This document shows positions 16,459 through 27,473 of a stretch of 31,965 nt of DNA, in pieces. Made by a program: the position numbers and the translations under genes. The notes under the pieces were generated by a model. The model saw nothing but the letters and a program-made list of their open reading frames with translations, made no database searches and had not been told where the DNA came from. How positions within the stretch are numbered: the first letter of the stretch is position 1; the number at the start of each line of letters is the position of its first letter. Source of the DNA: Pseudomonadota bacterium (lineage in GTDB: Bacteria; Pseudomonadota; Gammaproteobacteria; Acidiferrobacterales; UBA6901). The stretch is from NCBI GenBank assembly GCA_021783175.1, contig JAJXUF010000029.1, positions 1-31,965 of the forward strand, given 5' to 3'.

Positions 16459-18426
16459 ATGCGGACGGAAAAACTCGATTCAGTTCTTACGGAAGAGCGG
16501 CGTTTCCAGCCCCCAGCGGCGTTCAGCGCGTCCGCGCACATTAAGTCTCTTGCCGAATACCAGGCACTGCGCGATGCCGCCGCGCGCGACCCGGTTTCTT
16601 TCTGGGCAGATGTTGCGCGACGCGAACTGAGTTGGCATAAACCTTTTTCGACTGCACTCGACGAGTCGCGCGCGCCCTATTACGCCTGGTTCCTTGGGGG
16701 CTCGCTCAACGTTTCATATAACTGCATAGACCGTCACCTGCCTGACCATGCGGACAAGACTGCGATTCTGTTCGAGGGCGAGCCCGGAGACATTCAGCAC
16801 ATCAGTTATGGCGAACTGCACCGGCGCGTCTGCCGTTTTGCCAACGCACTGCAAGCGCGGGGTATCGGCCACGGCGACCGAGTAGTGATCTATATGCCTA
16901 TGGTTCCCGAGGCAGTCGTCGCCATGCAGGCCTGCGCCCGTATCGGCGCCATTCACTCCGTGGTTTTTGGCGGATTTTCCTCGGGATCTCTGCACGACCG
17001 TATCGAGGACGCCGGAGCACGGGCGGTCATCACCGCAGACGGGGGGCACCGTGGCGGTCGTGTCATAGAACTCAAGGCGCAATGCGATAATGCGCTTGCC
17101 AGCGGCTGCCAGACCGTTGAAACCGTGTTTGTTCTGCGGCGCGCCGGCAATCCAGTGCACATGCAACCTGGTCGCGACATCTGGTGGACGGAAGCCGAGG
17201 AAAACCAGCCCGATAAATGTGAGCCGGTCTGGGTAGACAGCGAGCATCCTCTCTTCCTGCTCTACACTTCGGGATCCACCGGAAAACCGAAGGGCATCCA
17301 GCATGCCAGCGGTGGGTATCTCGCAGTAACCGCGGCAACCATGAAATGGGTATTCGACATTCGCGATGCGGATGTTTTTTGGTGCACCGCCGATATCGGC
17401 TGGGTCACCGGGCATAGCTACATTGCGTATGGACCCCTGGCATGCGGCGCTACCATCCTGATGTACGAAGGTGCGCCCACAATCCCTGACGCAGGGCGAT
17501 TCTGGAAGATCTGCGAGCATCACCGCGTAACCATCTTTTACACGGCGCCGACCGCCATTCGCGCCCTCATGAAACTTGGCGACTCCTTTCCAAGCAAACA
17601 CGATCTATCGTCTCTGCGACTCCTAGGAACCGTAGGTGAGCCGATCAACCCTGAGGCCTGGATGTGGTATCACCGTGTCATTGGCGCCAAGCGCTGCCCC
17701 ATCGTCGACACCTGGTGGCAGACGGAAACCGGAGCCATCATGCTATCGCCTGTCCCGGGTGCTGTCCCTACCAAACCCGGATCCTGCACACTACCTCTTC
17801 CCGGGATTGATGCCGACGTCGTGGACGACGACGGACACAGCATCTCTAATCCAGAGCAAGGCGGGCAGCTTGTTATTCGCAGACCATGGCCATCAATGCT
17901 GCGAGCTGTGTGGAATAACGACAAGCGCTATCGTGAAACATACTGGGGGAAATTCGAAGGCCGTTACTACCTCGCAGGTGATACCGCCCACCGCGATCGG
18001 GACGGTTATTTCTGGATCATGGGACGTGCCGATGATGTACTGAAGGTTTCCGGTCACCGGTTGGGCACGATGGAAATCGAATCGGCGCTCGTCGCACATC
18101 CGCGCGTTGCGGAGGCTGCAGTCGTGGGGAAACTGGACGAGATCAAGGGGGAGTCCATCTTCGCCTTCGTAGTGACCAAGAGCGAACGACCCAGGGACGC
18201 AGCCGCCTTGGCACTGGCCGAGGAGCTGCGCGCGTGGGTGGGAAAGCAGATCGGCCCGATCGCGAAACCGGATCAAATCCGTTTCGCAGAAAACCTGCCC
18301 AAGACCCGCTCGGGCAAGATCATGCGCCGACTACTGCGCGCCATTGCTCGGGGCGAGCCAATCCAACAGGACATCTCTACCTTGGAAAATGAAGACATCG
18401 TCAAGCAACTCCAGGGCGAAGACTGA
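16459..18426 (+). CDS. acsA: Acetyl-CoA synthetase (AMP-forming)
   Basis: 655 residues, the usual Acs length (E. coli 652). It activates acetate to acetyl-CoA through acetyl-AMP. The domains are an N-terminal Acs segment (about 25-85, [22 protein letters not shown]), then the large AMP-binding domain with P-loop [16 protein letters not shown] (about 266-281), [15 protein letters not shown], and [11 protein letters not shown] (about 416-426). The Trp in that last motif restricts the pocket to acetate in Salmonella Acs. The hinge follows as [15 protein letters not shown], then the C-terminal lid with [14 protein letters not shown]. Lys620 there is the residue acetylated by Pat/YfiQ in known enzymes, so post-translational control is plausible. 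The stop overlaps the start of the YheT-like gene. Confidence 0.95.
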   Translation: MRTEKLDSVLTEERRFQPPAAFSASAHIKSLAEYQALRDAAARDPVSFWADVARRELSWHKPFSTALDESRAPYYAWFLGGSLNVSYNCIDRHLPDHADKTAILFEGEPGDIQHISYGELHRRVCRFANALQARGIGHGDRVVIYMPMVPEAVVAMQACARIGAIHSVVFGGFSSGSLHDRIEDAGARAVITADGGHRGGRVIELKAQCDNALASGCQTVETVFVLRRAGNPVHMQPGRDIWWTEAEENQPDKCEPVWVDSEHPLFLLYTSGSTGKPKGIQHASGGYLAVTAATMKWVFDIRDADVFWCTADIGWVTGHSYIAYGPLACGATILMYEGAPTIPDAGRFWKICEHHRVTIFYTAPTAIRALMKLGDSFPSKHDLSSLRLLGTVGEPINPEAWMWYHRVIGAKRCPIVDTWWQTETGAIMLSPVPGAVPTKPGSCTLPLPGIDADVVDDDGHSISNPEQGGQLVIRRPWPSMLRAVWNNDKRYRETYWGKFEGRYYLAGDTAHRDRDGYFWIMGRADDVLKVSGHRLGTMEIESALVAHPRVAEAAVVGKLDEIKGESIFAFVVTKSERPRDAAALALAEELRAWVGKQIGPIAKPDQIRFAENLPKTRSGKIMRRLLRAIARGEPIQQDISTLENEDIVKQLQGED

Positions 18427-19444
18427 AACCAAACCAGCCGCGGCCGCCGACTTCGACGTCACATGGTGGTGCCGCAGCGCACACATCCAGACGCTGTGGC
18501 CCACTCTGTTTCGCCACCGCCCGCGAATTGCGGCGCGCCGCGAACGCCTTGAGTTGCCGGATGGCGATTTTATCGATCTCGACTGGAGCAAAAACGCTAC
18601 CGGTCCGGTGGTGGTAATACTCCACGGGCTCGAAGGGAGTTCTCAGTCACCTTACGCGCGCGGCATATTTTCTGCCCTGGAACGCCATGGCATGCGTCCA
18701 CTTGTTATGCACTTCCGCGGTTGCAGCGGGGAACCAAACCGTCTTTCCCGTGGATACCATTCGGGTGATACCGGCGATTTTGATTTTCTATTGCGCACGC
18801 TACGTCAACGCGAACCGGACGCCCCAATTGCCGCCATTGGCTACTCTCTAGGTGGCAACGTCCTTCTCAAGTGGCTAGGCGAAGTTGGATCCGGCGCCGG
18901 CATTTTTGCAGCAGCCGCCGTGTCCGTGCCATTCGAGCTGCAAGTCTCGGCACTGCGACTTGATATCGGCTTGTCGCGCATATACCAGACTTACCTGCTG
19001 ACGAGCTTGAAGCGATCGTTGCGTCGAAAATTCCGGAACAGAACGCCGCCGTATTCAGCGGAACGCGCCGCAGCCGCGCGCAATTTCTGGGAATTCGATG
19101 AAGCCGTCACCGCTCCGCTGCACGGGTTCGCAGGCGCTTCAGACTACTATGCGCGATCAAGCTCGCGTCAGTATCTGGCGAAAATAAGCATCCCGACGCT
19201 TATGGTTCAAGCGGTAGATGACCCTTTCATGTCGCGCGCTGTCATTCCCGGTCCGGACGAGTTACCCCCCACAGTGACACTGGAACTGCACGCGCACGGG
19301 GGGCACGTTGGATTTATCACCGGTCGCTGGCCATGGCGCCCAGTCTTTTGGCTGGAACAGCGCATTCCCCGGTTTCTGGCACATCAGCTCACGCTGCATG
19401 CGGCGGTCAATTCCGCAACCGCGGTCGCAAATACACCTTTGTAA
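18389..19444 (+). CDS. YheT-like alpha/beta hydrolase
   Basis: 351 residues from the ATG at 18389, the only ATG near the family N-terminus. This start overlaps acsA by 38 bases in another frame, implying co-transcription and probably coupled translation. Family features are [17 protein letters not shown] at the N-terminus, [17 protein letters not shown] (oxyanion region) and [24 protein letters not shown]. The nucleophile elbow is [17 protein letters not shown] with Ser153; the acid is in VQAVDDPFM and the His in HGGHVGFI. Members are AB-hydrolase-4 family esterases (E. coli YheT, 340 aa); the physiological substrate is not known. The gene ends at a strong hairpin shared with pnp. Confidence 0.85.
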   Translation: MKTSSSNSRAKTETKPAAAADFDVTWWCRSAHIQTLWPTLFRHRPRIAARRERLELPDGDFIDLDWSKNATGPVVVILHGLEGSSQSPYARGIFSALERHGMRPLVMHFRGCSGEPNRLSRGYHSGDTGDFDFLLRTLRQREPDAPIAAIGYSLGGNVLLKWLGEVGSGAGIFAAAAVSVPFELQVSALRLDIGLSRIYQTYLLTSLKRSLRRKFRNRTPPYSAERAAAARNFWEFDEAVTAPLHGFAGASDYYARSSSRQYLAKISIPTLMVQAVDDPFMSRAVIPGPDELPPTVTLELHAHGGHVGFITGRWPWRPVFWLEQRIPRFLAHQLTLHAAVNSATAVANTPL

Positions 19445-19446
19445 AA

Positions 19447-19472
19447 AAGAAGGGGCCACAAGGCCCCTTCTT
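19447..19472. terminator. Bidirectional hairpin terminator between YheT-like gene and pnp
   Basis: AAGAAGGGGCC (19447-19457) pairs perfectly with GGCCCCTTCTT (19462-19472) around a 4-base loop. The run of A on the plus strand just before it becomes a U tract on the minus strand, so this is a textbook intrinsic terminator for the rimP-pnp cluster. It can probably also stop transcription coming from acsA/YheT. Confidence 0.9.
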
Positions 19473-19497
19473 GATTCAACGTGACGGTGCGTAGCGA

Positions 19498-21588
19498 TCA
19501 GGCGCGTTCTTCCACCGCCTTCATGCTCAGACGAATTCGCCCTTGCTTGTCTACCTCCAGCACCTTGACGCGCACGCTTTCACCCTCGCTGAGCTTGTCG
19601 CTTACGTTCTCGACACGCTCGTGGGAAATCTGCGAAATATGAACCAGCCCGTCCCGGCCGGGCAAAATCGTGACAAAGGCGCCAAAATCCATGAGCTTCA
19701 CGACTTTGCCTTCGTAGATCTTCCCAACCTCCACGTCCGCCGTGATTTGCTCGATGCGGCGACGCGCTTCCTGACCGGCAGCGTTGTCTACTGAGGCAAT
19801 TTTCACCGTGCCATCATCTTCGATATCAATGGTTGCGCCTGTTTCTTCACAAAGCGCACGAATGGTCGAACCACCCTTACCGATGACGTCGCGAATTTTC
19901 TCAGGATTGATCTTGAAAGTAATTATGCGAGGCGCATATTCGGACATCTCGTCGCGCGGGGCTGGTATCGCGTCGTGCATTATTTTCAGCACATGCAAGC
20001 GCGCCTCTTTAGCCTGATTGAGCGCAACCTCCATGATTTCCCGGTTGATACCTTCAATCTTGATGTCCATTTGCAGCGCGGTAACGCCGTTTGCCGTTCC
20101 GGCAACCTTGAAATCCATGTCGCCGAGATGGTCTTCGTCGCCCAGAATATCGGTCAACACCGCAAACTTGCCTTCTTCCTTGATGAGACCCATCGCGATG
20201 CCGGCAACTGGCGCATCGATCTTGACGCCGGCGTCCATCAAGGACAGCGTCGCGCCGCACACGGTCGCCATGGAACTGGAACCGTTTGATTCGGTAATTT
20301 CCGAGACTACACGCAACACGTAGGGGAAATCCGTCATCTCGGGCAGCACCGCCACAATTGCGCGCTTTGCAAGTCTTCCGTGGCCGATCTCGCGGCGCTT
20401 GGGGCTACCGACGCGCCCCGTTTCGCCGGTGCAGGAAGGCGGGAAATTATAGTGCAGCATAAACGGTTCTTTGCGCTCACCCTCAAGCGCATCGATGATC
20501 TGCGCGTCGCGTCCCGTACCGAGGGTCGTTACAACCAGCGCCTGGGTTTCGCCACGAGTAAACAGCGCCGACCCATGAGTGCGCGGCAGCACGCCAGTGC
20601 GTATGGTAATTGGCCGCACAGTGCGCGTGTCGCGCCCGTCGATACGCGGCAGTCCGCCAAGGATACGACCGCGAACTATTTTCTTTTCCAGCTTCTTGAT
20701 GACGTTCTTGACCGCCTCGATTTCATCGGGGGTGCTCGTTTCGCTGGTCAGTTCGGCCAGCACGCTGTCTCGAACCGCGCCCATCTTGTCCTGGCGTGCC
20801 AGTTTTTCCTTGATTTGGTAAGCAGCCGCAATATCGGCCTCGGCAAGCTTGGTAACCTTCTCGATCAAACTGGTGTTTTCGGCCGGTTTCTGCCAATCCC
20901 ACGGCTTCACTCCCGCCTCGCGGGCCAGCTCCCGAATCGCCTGGATTGCGGTTCGCAATTGCTCGTGGCCGAACAGCACTGCACCCAGCATGATCTCTTC
21001 CGACAGCCCGGCAGCCTCCGATTCGACCATCAGCACTGCAGCCTCGGTGCCCGCCACAACAAGATCAAGCTTGGACTGCGTCAGCAGCTTATTGCCGGGA
21101 TTCAGCAGATACTTTCCGTCGAGATAACCGACACGGGCAGCGCCGACTGGTCCGTTGAAGGGCATGCCGGACAACGCCAGGGCCGCCGATGTTCCCAGCA
21201 TGGCGACAATATCCGGGTCGATATCCGGGTCAATCGACATGGTGGTAGCGATTACCTGGACTTCATTGGTGAAACCTTTGGGGAACAGCGGACGTATCGG
21301 TCGATCTATCAGGCGGGAAGTGAGGATTTCCTTTTCCGATGGGCGTCCTTCGCGTTTGAAGAACCCCCCGGGGATACGCCCGGCGGCATAGGTGCGCTCT
21401 TGGTAGTCAACGGTCAGCGGGAAGAAATCCTGGCCTGGCTTACTCTCTTTGAGTCCCACCGCGGTCACATGGACCACGGTATCGCCAATGCTACACATGA
21501 CTGCACCGCTGGCCTGACGGGCGATCTCGCCAGTCTCGATTGTGACCGCGTGATCGCCGTATTGGAACGATTTCTTCACAATTTTCAA
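19498..21588 (-). CDS. pnp: Polynucleotide phosphorylase
   Basis: 696 residues (E. coli 711). A phosphorolytic 3'-5' exoribonuclease, trimeric, and a core partner of RNase E in mRNA decay. Two RNase PH-like domains are present, the second with [26 protein letters not shown] and the [29 protein letters not shown] active-site region. A KH domain follows ([29 protein letters not shown]), then an S1 domain ([18 protein letters not shown]...GLVHISQIS). The start is TTG at 21588-21586, supported by GAGGA upstream with good spacing and by the conserved N-terminus. It lies downstream of rpsO across a 154-base gap with a large RNA structure, as in E. coli. Confidence 0.97.
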   Translation of the reverse strand: MKIVKKSFQYGDHAVTIETGEIARQASGAVMCSIGDTVVHVTAVGLKESKPGQDFFPLTVDYQERTYAAGRIPGGFFKREGRPSEKEILTSRLIDRPIRPLFPKGFTNEVQVIATTMSIDPDIDPDIVAMLGTSAALALSGMPFNGPVGAARVGYLDGKYLLNPGNKLLTQSKLDLVVAGTEAAVLMVESEAAGLSEEIMLGAVLFGHEQLRTAIQAIRELAREAGVKPWDWQKPAENTSLIEKVTKLAEADIAAAYQIKEKLARQDKMGAVRDSVLAELTSETSTPDEIEAVKNVIKKLEKKIVRGRILGGLPRIDGRDTRTVRPITIRTGVLPRTHGSALFTRGETQALVVTTLGTGRDAQIIDALEGERKEPFMLHYNFPPSCTGETGRVGSPKRREIGHGRLAKRAIVAVLPEMTDFPYVLRVVSEITESNGSSSMATVCGATLSLMDAGVKIDAPVAGIAMGLIKEEGKFAVLTDILGDEDHLGDMDFKVAGTANGVTALQMDIKIEGINREIMEVALNQAKEARLHVLKIMHDAIPAPRDEMSEYAPRIITFKINPEKIRDVIGKGGSTIRALCEETGATIDIEDDGTVKIASVDNAAGQEARRRIEQITADVEVGKIYEGKVVKLMDFGAFVTILPGRDGLVHISQISHERVENVSDKLSEGESVRVKVLEVDKQGRIRLSMKAVEERA

Positions 21589-21662
21589 AGCTAGTTCCTC
21601 AGTTAAATTAGTGCAGACAGGCGCAAACGATGCCGGTAACGAAGACTTCTACGGCGGAAATC

Positions 21663-21730
21663 GGACAGACTGCTATGTTTGCCGGGTAAAGAGTCAGCCG
21701 GCAACACGCCGCGCCGGCGGCAGTCTGTCC
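21663..21730 (-). promoter_or_regulatory. Branched hairpin in the rpsO-pnp intergenic leader, candidate RNase III/PNPase control site
   Basis: An outer perfect 11-bp stem (GGACAGACTGC at 21663-21673 with its complement at 21720-21730) encloses two inner hairpins. One is TTGCCGG/CCGGCAA (21679-21685 with 21698-21704); the other is a short GC stem around 21707-21719. The structure starts 12 bases after the rpsO stop and leaves about 75 bases to the pnp start. In E. coli the pnp leader stem-loop is cut by RNase III and then used by PNPase to repress itself. Equivalence here is inferred from position and shape. It could also act as a partial terminator after rpsO, but there is no U run. Confidence 0.6.
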
Positions 21731-21742
21731 GTGGAGGAATGC

Positions 21743-22012
21743 CTACTTGCGCAGCCCGAGGCGCGCCACCAGCTGGCGATACCGATTTCCGTCGACGTTC
21801 TTCAGGTAGTCGAGCAGTTTTCTGCGCTTGCTCACCATGCGCAGCAGCCCCATACGGGAATGATGGTCCTGCTTATGGGTCTGAAAATGCCCGGAAAGAT
21901 CGTCAATCCGCGCCGAAAGCAGGGCAACTTGCACTTCTGGCGAACCGGTGTCGCTCTTGCCGGTGGCGTAATCTTCTACGATCTTGGCTTTCTGTTCCGC
22001 CTTGAGGGTCAT
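21743..22012 (-). CDS. rpsO: 30S ribosomal protein S15
   Basis: 89 residues, exactly the family length. Binds the central domain of 16S rRNA early in 30S assembly. The sequence is a clear S15: [51 protein letters not shown] with the HHSR RNA-contact motif, and [13 protein letters not shown]. The ATG is preceded by GAGG about nine bases upstream. It has its own promoter within the end of truB. Confidence 0.97.
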   Translation of the reverse strand: MTLKAEQKAKIVEDYATGKSDTGSPEVQVALLSARIDDLSGHFQTHKQDHHSRMGLLRMVSKRRKLLDYLKNVDGNRYRQLVARLGLRK

Positions 22013-22066
22013 CTATAAATACCTCGTAACTCAGTATCTCTGTCACTATGAACTTTGAGGGGCGGT

Positions 22067-22095
22067 ATTCTAACCGCGCCGCACCCACACCTCAA
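22067..22095 (-). promoter_or_regulatory. Sigma70-like promoter of rpsO
   Basis: On the minus strand, TTGAGG (22095-22090), a 17-base spacer and TAGAAT (22072-22067) form a good promoter: four and five of six consensus matches with ideal spacing. It overlaps the truB stop and sits about 55 bases before the rpsO start. E. coli rpsO has its main promoter in the same position. Confidence 0.6.
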
Positions 22096-23057
22096 CCGCT
22101 TTCTTTTGCATTATCAGGCCGTTCCGGTAGGCGGATCAGGCGGCGCGGGGCAACCCGACCATCCTCCTGTACCTCGCCCAGCCCCAGAAAACGATCTCCC
22201 GCCTCATATAAGCGCACCAAACCCTTGGGCAGGCCGGAACCTGCTGAAATCACCTGCCCCTGGCACAGGTAGTAGGCAGCATTTGGCGATAGACTGACCG
22301 GGGGCAGTCGTTCGGCCGCCCGGTCCGGTGGCAGCAGCAATCCGGAACACTCTTCCGGACCAGACAGCCCCCGCATATGCGCCATGGTGACTGCCTGCTC
22401 CACCCGAAACCCGCCCATTGCTAGACGGCGCAGTTCCGCCACATGCCCCCCACAACCGAGCACCTGGCCCAGGTCATGCGCAAGGCTGCGGACGTAGGTT
22501 CCCTTGGTGCAGGTAATCTCGATTTCCGCCCGCTCCTGCTGCCAGCTCAACAACCGAATCGCATGGATTGTCACCCGGCGCGCCGCCGGCGTGACCGATA
22601 TGCCGGCACGAGCCAGCTTATAAAGAGGTTGACCCCCCTGTTTGATAGCCGAATATGCCGGAGGTACCTGTTCGATTTCCCCCTGGAATTGGCGCAGTGC
22701 GTACTCGATGTCACTTCGGTCAAGTGTTACCGACCGTGACTCCAGAATCTCGCCCTCCGCGTCATAAGTCGACGTTTCCTGGCCGAGGCGGATTACGACC
22801 CAGTACGTCTTATCGGCATCCAACAGAAACTGCGACAGTTTGGTAGCTTCACCGAAACAAAGTGGCAGGAGCCCGCTGGCGAGGGGATCGAGACTGCCTG
22901 TGTGTCCAGCCTTGCGCGCATGCAGATGTCCCCTGGCTTCCTGCAGTGCCCGATTCGAGCTCATGCCATGCGGCTTGTCGAGAAGCAAAATGCCGTTGAC
23001 GTCGCGTGTATTGCGCGCGTTTCTCCGCACGTTCGATGCAACCGCCACGTCACTCAT
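22092..23057 (-). CDS. truB: tRNA pseudouridine-55 synthase
   Basis: 321 residues from the ATG at 23057 (E. coli TruB 314). Converts U55 to pseudouridine in the T-loop of tRNAs. Family landmarks are NGILLLDKPHGMSSNRALQ, then GHTGSLDPLASGLLPLCFGEATK with catalytic Asp57, KTYWVVIRLGQETSTYDAEG, PPAYSAIKQGGQPLYKLAR, and CTKGTYVRSLAHDLGQVLGCGGHVAELRR. The C-terminal PUA-like part ends with RLIRLPE. In-frame ATGs at 23105 and 23120 would overlap the end of rbfA; the internal ATG fits family N-termini better. No start has a strong ribosome-binding site. It is co-directional with rbfA, 28 bases downstream. Confidence 0.93.
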   Translation of the reverse strand: MSDVAVASNVRRNARNTRDVNGILLLDKPHGMSSNRALQEARGHLHARKAGHTGSLDPLASGLLPLCFGEATKLSQFLLDADKTYWVVIRLGQETSTYDAEGEILESRSVTLDRSDIEYALRQFQGEIEQVPPAYSAIKQGGQPLYKLARAGISVTPAARRVTIHAIRLLSWQQERAEIEITCTKGTYVRSLAHDLGQVLGCGGHVAELRRLAMGGFRVEQAVTMAHMRGLSGPEECSGLLLPPDRAAERLPPVSLSPNAAYYLCQGQVISAGSGLPKGLVRLYEAGDRFLGLGEVQEDGRVAPRRLIRLPERPDNAKESG

Positions 23058-23085
23058 AGATTGATTGCCGTGATAAAAAAGTGGC

Positions 23086-23469
23086 TCAGTTTTTTCCGCC
23101 GCCATCTTCGGTTCGCGCACGTTCGATCAGGCGCGCGATCTCGGCACCCCGTTCTACCGACTCATCGTACATGAAACGCAATCCAGGTATGACGCGCAGA
23201 TCAATGCGGTTGCGCAGCGCATTCCGCAGGAAGCCGGCCGCGCCGTTCAATACCGCCAGCGTTGCCGGGGCCTGACTCACTCCGCTCAACTGGGTAATAT
23301 ATATTTTGGCATGCGACAGGTCGGGCGCCACATCCACACCGGTCAGCGTGACATGCGTCAGTCGCGGATCGTTTAATTCCCGCGCGATCAATACCGCCAG
23401 TTCCCTTTGAAGAAGTTCGGCGATTCGGCGGGTTCTGCTCGTACCCTTGCGCATCGGCCGGACGGTCAA
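23086..23469 (-). CDS. rbfA: Ribosome-binding factor A
   Basis: 127 residues, a KH-type cold-shock factor needed for late 30S maturation. Recognised from [79 protein letters not shown] and the interrupted KH fold. The start is probably TTG at 23469-23467, which overlaps the infB stop as TTGA (translational coupling). The ATG five codons later (23454) is an alternative and would give 122 residues. Confidence 0.92.
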   Translation of the reverse strand: MTVRPMRKGTSRTRRIAELLQRELAVLIARELNDPRLTHVTLTGVDVAPDLSHAKIYITQLSGVSQAPATLAVLNGAAGFLRNALRNRIDLRVIPGLRFMYDESVERGAEIARLIERARTEDGGGKN

Positions 23470-25940
23470 AGCGACCGCGCTACCTCAACCTTATCGAATA
23501 TTTCGATCTGATCGCCGCTGTGTATGTCGTTGTAGTTCTTGATGCCAATGCCGCACTCCAGGCCAGCTTTGACCTCGTTCACGTCATCCTTGAAGCGTCG
23601 CAGCGAGTCGATTTCGCCCTGAAAGATAACGACGTTGTCGCGCAGGATGCGAACCGGACGGTTGCGCCGCACCACGCCCTCCGAAACATAACAGCCGGCG
23701 ATTGCTCCGATCTTGGGCGCCTTGAACACTTCGCGCACCTCGGCAAGCCCGACCACTTCTTCCTTGAACTGCGGTTTGAGCATTCCGGTAAGTGCCGACT
23801 TGACGTCATTCACCGCGTCGTAGATGACATTGTAGTAATGCACATCTACGCCTTCCGAATCTATCAACCGGCGCGCACCGGAGTCAGCGCGCACATTGAA
23901 GCCGATAATCACTGCCTGTGATGCGCGCGCAAGATTCACGTCGGATTCGTTGATTCCGCCGACCATGCCGTGAACAACCTTGACCTTGACCTCTTCTGTC
24001 GAAAGCTTTTCCAGCGCATCGGTAAGCGCTTCAACCGAACCCTGAACGTCGGCCTTGATGACCAGATACAGCGTCCTGGCCTCGCCTTCCTGCATCTGCT
24101 GGAAGACATTGGATAGCTTGGCTGCCTGCTGCCGGGCAAGCCTGACGTCCTTGAATTTTCCTTGGCGATAAAGTGCAATTTCCCGCGCCTTGCGTTCGCT
24201 TTCGACGACGACAACTTCGTCGCCGGCGTTGGGAACACCGGTAAGTCCTTGGACTTCTACAGGGATGGACGGACCGGCTTCTTTCACGCCGCGCCCGTTC
24301 TCGTCGACCATGGCACGCACGCGGCCGCTCTCATGACCGGCAAGTATTACGTCACCCTTGCGCAGCGTGCCCTGCTGAACGAGCACGGTCGTCACCGGGC
24401 CACGGCCCTTGTCCAGACGCGCCTCGATGACCAGGCCCGTCGCTGGACCAGTCTTCACAGCTTTCAGTTCGCGCAACTCGGCCTGGAGCAAGACAGCGTC
24501 GAACAGATCATCGATGCCTTGACCAGTCTTGGCTGACACATTGACGAATATATCTTCGCCGCCCCACTCCTCGGGGACTACCTGTTGAGCCACGAGCTCC
24601 TGCTTAACTCGGTCGAGTTCGGCGCCAGGCTTGTCGATTTTGTTGACCGCAACGACTATGGGCACACCAGCATTGCGCGCATGATGGATGGCTTCAATGG
24701 TTTGCGGCATGACACCGTCATCAGCCGCCACGACCAGAATCACTATATCAGTCGCCTTGGCACCGCGTGCGCGCATTGCGGTAAACGCCTCATGGCCCGG
24801 CGTATCGAGAAAAGTCACGACACCCTTGGGCGTTTCGACGTGGTAGGCACCAATGTGCTGCGTAATGCCGCCAGCTTCACCGCTCGCCACCTTGGTCTTG
24901 CGGATGTAGTCAAGCAGAGAGGTCTTGCCGTGATCGACGTGGCCCATAACGGTAACCACCGGCGGTCGCGTTTCGGTTTCACCTTCCGGCCGAGCAGCCC
25001 CGCCGAGCAGTGCTTCCGGGTCTGTAGGCTTGGCGACCTTGGCGATATGCCCCATTTCCTCGACCAGAATGATTGCAGTATCGCGATCAATGACCTGATT
25101 GATGGTGACCATCATGCCTAGCTGCATCAGAGCCTTGATGACCTCCACGCCTTTCACCGACATCTTTTGGGCGAGTTCGGCAACGGTGATGGTTTCAGGC
25201 AGCAGAACCTCACGCACTACGGGTTCGGTCGGCATCTCGAAAGCGTGCTGTCCAGACATGCTCGTCTGGATCGGCTTCTTTGTCAGCGGCCGGGGTTTGC
25301 GCCGCAACTTCTTGGCGTCGGCGACGTGAAGCTCTGAACGCTCACGCGCATGCCCTTCGCGCCACTCTGTTTTTTCGCCCTTCTTGAATTTCTCCGGACG
25401 ACCGGCCGGCTTCTTGGCGTCCTTGGCTGCCCCCTCGGGGGCCTTGGCTGCTGTCGCAGGAGCCGCCGCCGGTTCCACCGCGGCAACAGCCACAGGCTCC
25501 GACGGTGCTACGGCCGCCGCTGGCGGCGGGGTGATTTCTGCTTCGACTGGCGCCGGTGCAGGCGTTGCCGACACCTCGATCGGAGCAGCAACCTCTTCCA
25601 GCTGCTCTTCGGCTTCGGTTGTTGCGGCTTCCTCAATGGAACTGCGTTTGACGAAAGTACGTTTCTTGCGAACTTCAACCTGTACGGTACGCGCCGGGCC
25701 AAGACGCGTAGTCTGTTTGATCTGACTGACGGATTTCTGCTTGAGCGTGATCTTCTTCGTTCCCGCTTCTGCGCCACCATGGTGCGTGCGCAGATACGTA
25801 AGCAGCGTCATCTTCTCCTCGTCGCTCAAGCTACCGTCGGCACCCTTATCGCTAAGTCCGGCAGCGACGAGCTGCGTGAGCAACTTGTCGGCCGAAATGC
25901 CGATCTGGGCGGCAAAGCTTTTGATGGTAGTATCGGACAT
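23466..25940 (-). CDS. infB: Translation initiation factor IF-2
   Basis: 824 residues. A GTPase that places initiator fMet-tRNA on the 30S subunit and promotes subunit joining. The N-terminal IF2N domain (1-55) is followed by a disordered Ala/Pro/Glu linker (about 110-180) and a basic stretch ([13 protein letters not shown]). A second IF2N domain covers about 245-300. The G domain has G1 GHVDHGKT (333-340), G2 [11 protein letters not shown]3 DTPGHEAF, G4 NKID and G5 [11 protein letters not shown]. Domains II-IV end with [24 protein letters not shown]. The ATG follows AGGATCT. The alanine/proline linker may vary among strains. Confidence 0.97.
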   Translation of the reverse strand: MSDTTIKSFAAQIGISADKLLTQLVAAGLSDKGADGSLSDEEKMTLLTYLRTHHGGAEAGTKKITLKQKSVSQIKQTTRLGPARTVQVEVRKKRTFVKRSSIEEAATTEAEEQLEEVAAPIEVSATPAPAPVEAEITPPPAAAVAPSEPVAVAAVEPAAAPATAAKAPEGAAKDAKKPAGRPEKFKKGEKTEWREGHARERSELHVADAKKLRRKPRPLTKKPIQTSMSGQHAFEMPTEPVVREVLLPETITVAELAQKMSVKGVEVIKALMQLGMMVTINQVIDRDTAIILVEEMGHIAKVAKPTDPEALLGGAARPEGETETRPPVVTVMGHVDHGKTSLLDYIRKTKVASGEAGGITQHIGAYHVETPKGVVTFLDTPGHEAFTAMRARGAKATDIVILVVAADDGVMPQTIEAIHHARNAGVPIVVAVNKIDKPGAELDRVKQELVAQQVVPEEWGGEDIFVNVSAKTGQGIDDLFDAVLLQAELRELKAVKTGPATGLVIEARLDKGRGPVTTVLVQQGTLRKGDVILAGHESGRVRAMVDENGRGVKEAGPSIPVEVQGLTGVPNAGDEVVVVESERKAREIALYRQGKFKDVRLARQQAAKLSNVFQQMQEGEARTLYLVIKADVQGSVEALTDALEKLSTEEVKVKVVHGMVGGINESDVNLARASQAVIIGFNVRADSGARRLIDSEGVDVHYYNVIYDAVNDVKSALTGMLKPQFKEEVVGLAEVREVFKAPKIGAIAGCYVSEGVVRRNRPVRILRDNVVIFQGEIDSLRRFKDDVNEVKAGLECGIGIKNYNDIHSGDQIEIFDKVEVARSL

Positions 25941-25955
25941 AGATCCTGTTTTGGT

Positions 25956-27452
25956 TTAGGCTTCCGGTTTATCAAACCATGGGGCGCGCGCTGCCATGAT
26001 TAGCTGGCGTGCCTGCTCTTCATCGAGACCCTTGATCTCCATGAGCTCATCAACCGACTGCTCGGCAAGTTCTTCCATGTTTTTAATACCGTGGCTGGCG
26101 AGCAGGCGCGCAGTATGCTCATCCATGCCTTCGACATCCAGAAGATCCTTCTCTGGCTCGGCCATATCAATTTTCTCTTCCAGCGCGATAGCCTTGGTCA
26201 GAAGGACATCGCGTGCGCGGTTACGCAATTCTTCAACGAGATCCTCGTCGAAACCCTCAATCGCAACCATATCCTGTTTGGGGACATACGCCACTTCATC
26301 CAGGCTGGTAAAGCCTTCACGAACCAGGATTCCGGCCACATTCTCGTCAACGTTAAGCTGTTCCATGAACAGTTGCTGTATCGCGGCCGCCTCGGTCGCG
26401 CCTTTCTCGCTGGCTGCTTCCTCGGTCATGATATTAAGTTCCCAACCGGTCAGCTCCGATGCCAGGCGCACGTTCTGGCCACCGCGTCCGATGGCCTGCG
26501 AAAGCTGAGTTTCGTCCACAATCACGTCCATACTGTGTAGTTCTTCGTCCACTACGATGGACTGAACCTCAGCCGGAGCAAGGGCGTTGATGACGAATTG
26601 TGCTGGTTCCTGAGACCACTGGATGATGTCCACGCGCTCACCGGCAAGCTCGTTAGAGACACTCTGGACGCGCATGCCGCGCATGCCCACGCAGGCACCA
26701 ATGGGATCAATACGCGGATCCTTCGAGCTCACCGCGATCTTGGCACGCAGGCCCGGATCACGTGCAGCGCCATGAATCTGGATCAAACCCTCACCCGCTT
26801 CAGGCACCTCAAGCTTGAACAACTCGACAACCAATCGCGGCGCGGTACGGCTCAGAAAAAGCTGGGGTCCGCGCGGTGTGGAGTGAACATCGTCGAGATA
26901 GGCGCGAATACGATCACCCGGACGCAGACCCTCATGCGGAATCATCGCCGACTTGGCCAACAGCGCCTCGGCTGCCCCGAGGTCGACAATAGCATCCCCG
27001 CGCTCCATTCGCTTGACCACACCGGTTACAAGCTGCCCGGTACGCTCCTTAAAGAGATTGACGATTTGCTCGCGCTCGGCCTCGCGCACCTTCTGCACAA
27101 TGACCTGCTTGGCGGCCTGAGCGGCGATACGGCCGAATTCGACCGGCTCCAGCGGTTGTTCGATAAAGCCACCGACCGCCGCGTTGGGGTCACGCGTCAA
27201 AGCATCGCGCACGCGAAATTGGCGATCGGGAAATTCAATTTCCTCGACCTCGTCGGGCAGTATTTCCCAGCGACGGAAGGTGTCGTAGTCACCGCTTTCG
27301 CGATGGATCGACACACGCACGTCGATATCTTCCTTGTACCGTTTGCGCGTGGCAGTCGCCAAGGCAGCTTCCAGCGCCTGGAAGATAACCTCACGCTCCA
27401 CCCCTTTCTCGCGGGATACGGCATCTACTACCATCAAAATCTCGTGACCCAT
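25956..27452 (-). CDS. nusA: Transcription termination/antitermination factor NusA
   Basis: 498 residues (E. coli 495). Binds RNA polymerase and nascent RNA and modulates pausing, termination and antitermination. In order: the N-terminal domain ILMVVDAVSREKGVEREVIFQALEAALATATRK, the S1 domain (about 135-200, GQLVTGVVKRMERGDAIVDLG), then KH1/KH2 (IGACVGMRGMRVQSVSNELAGERVDII and SQAIGRGGQNVRLASELTGWELNI). Two C-terminal acidic repeats follow (about 360-420 and 435-490, each with a LxxIxGxD-like helix-hairpin-helix). The ATG start matches family N-termini. It lies between rimP and infB with short gaps, so it is operonic. Confidence 0.97.
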   Translation of the reverse strand: MGHEILMVVDAVSREKGVEREVIFQALEAALATATRKRYKEDIDVRVSIHRESGDYDTFRRWEILPDEVEEIEFPDRQFRVRDALTRDPNAAVGGFIEQPLEPVEFGRIAAQAAKQVIVQKVREAEREQIVNLFKERTGQLVTGVVKRMERGDAIVDLGAAEALLAKSAMIPHEGLRPGDRIRAYLDDVHSTPRGPQLFLSRTAPRLVVELFKLEVPEAGEGLIQIHGAARDPGLRAKIAVSSKDPRIDPIGACVGMRGMRVQSVSNELAGERVDIIQWSQEPAQFVINALAPAEVQSIVVDEELHSMDVIVDETQLSQAIGRGGQNVRLASELTGWELNIMTEEAASEKGATEAAAIQQLFMEQLNVDENVAGILVREGFTSLDEVAYVPKQDMVAIEGFDEDLVEELRNRARDVLLTKAIALEEKIDMAEPEKDLLDVEGMDEHTARLLASHGIKNMEELAEQSVDELMEIKGLDEEQARQLIMAARAPWFDKPEA

Positions 27453-27473
27453 AAAATGCCCCCACGGGACCTG

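Noticed and set aside
16714..17601. 295-codon minus-strand ORF
   Set aside because: Antisense to acsA; no recognisable domain.
20380..21594. 404-codon plus-strand ORF
   Set aside because: Lies fully antisense to pnp, whose product is unmistakable; long antisense ORFs are common over such genes, and the translation shows no family features.
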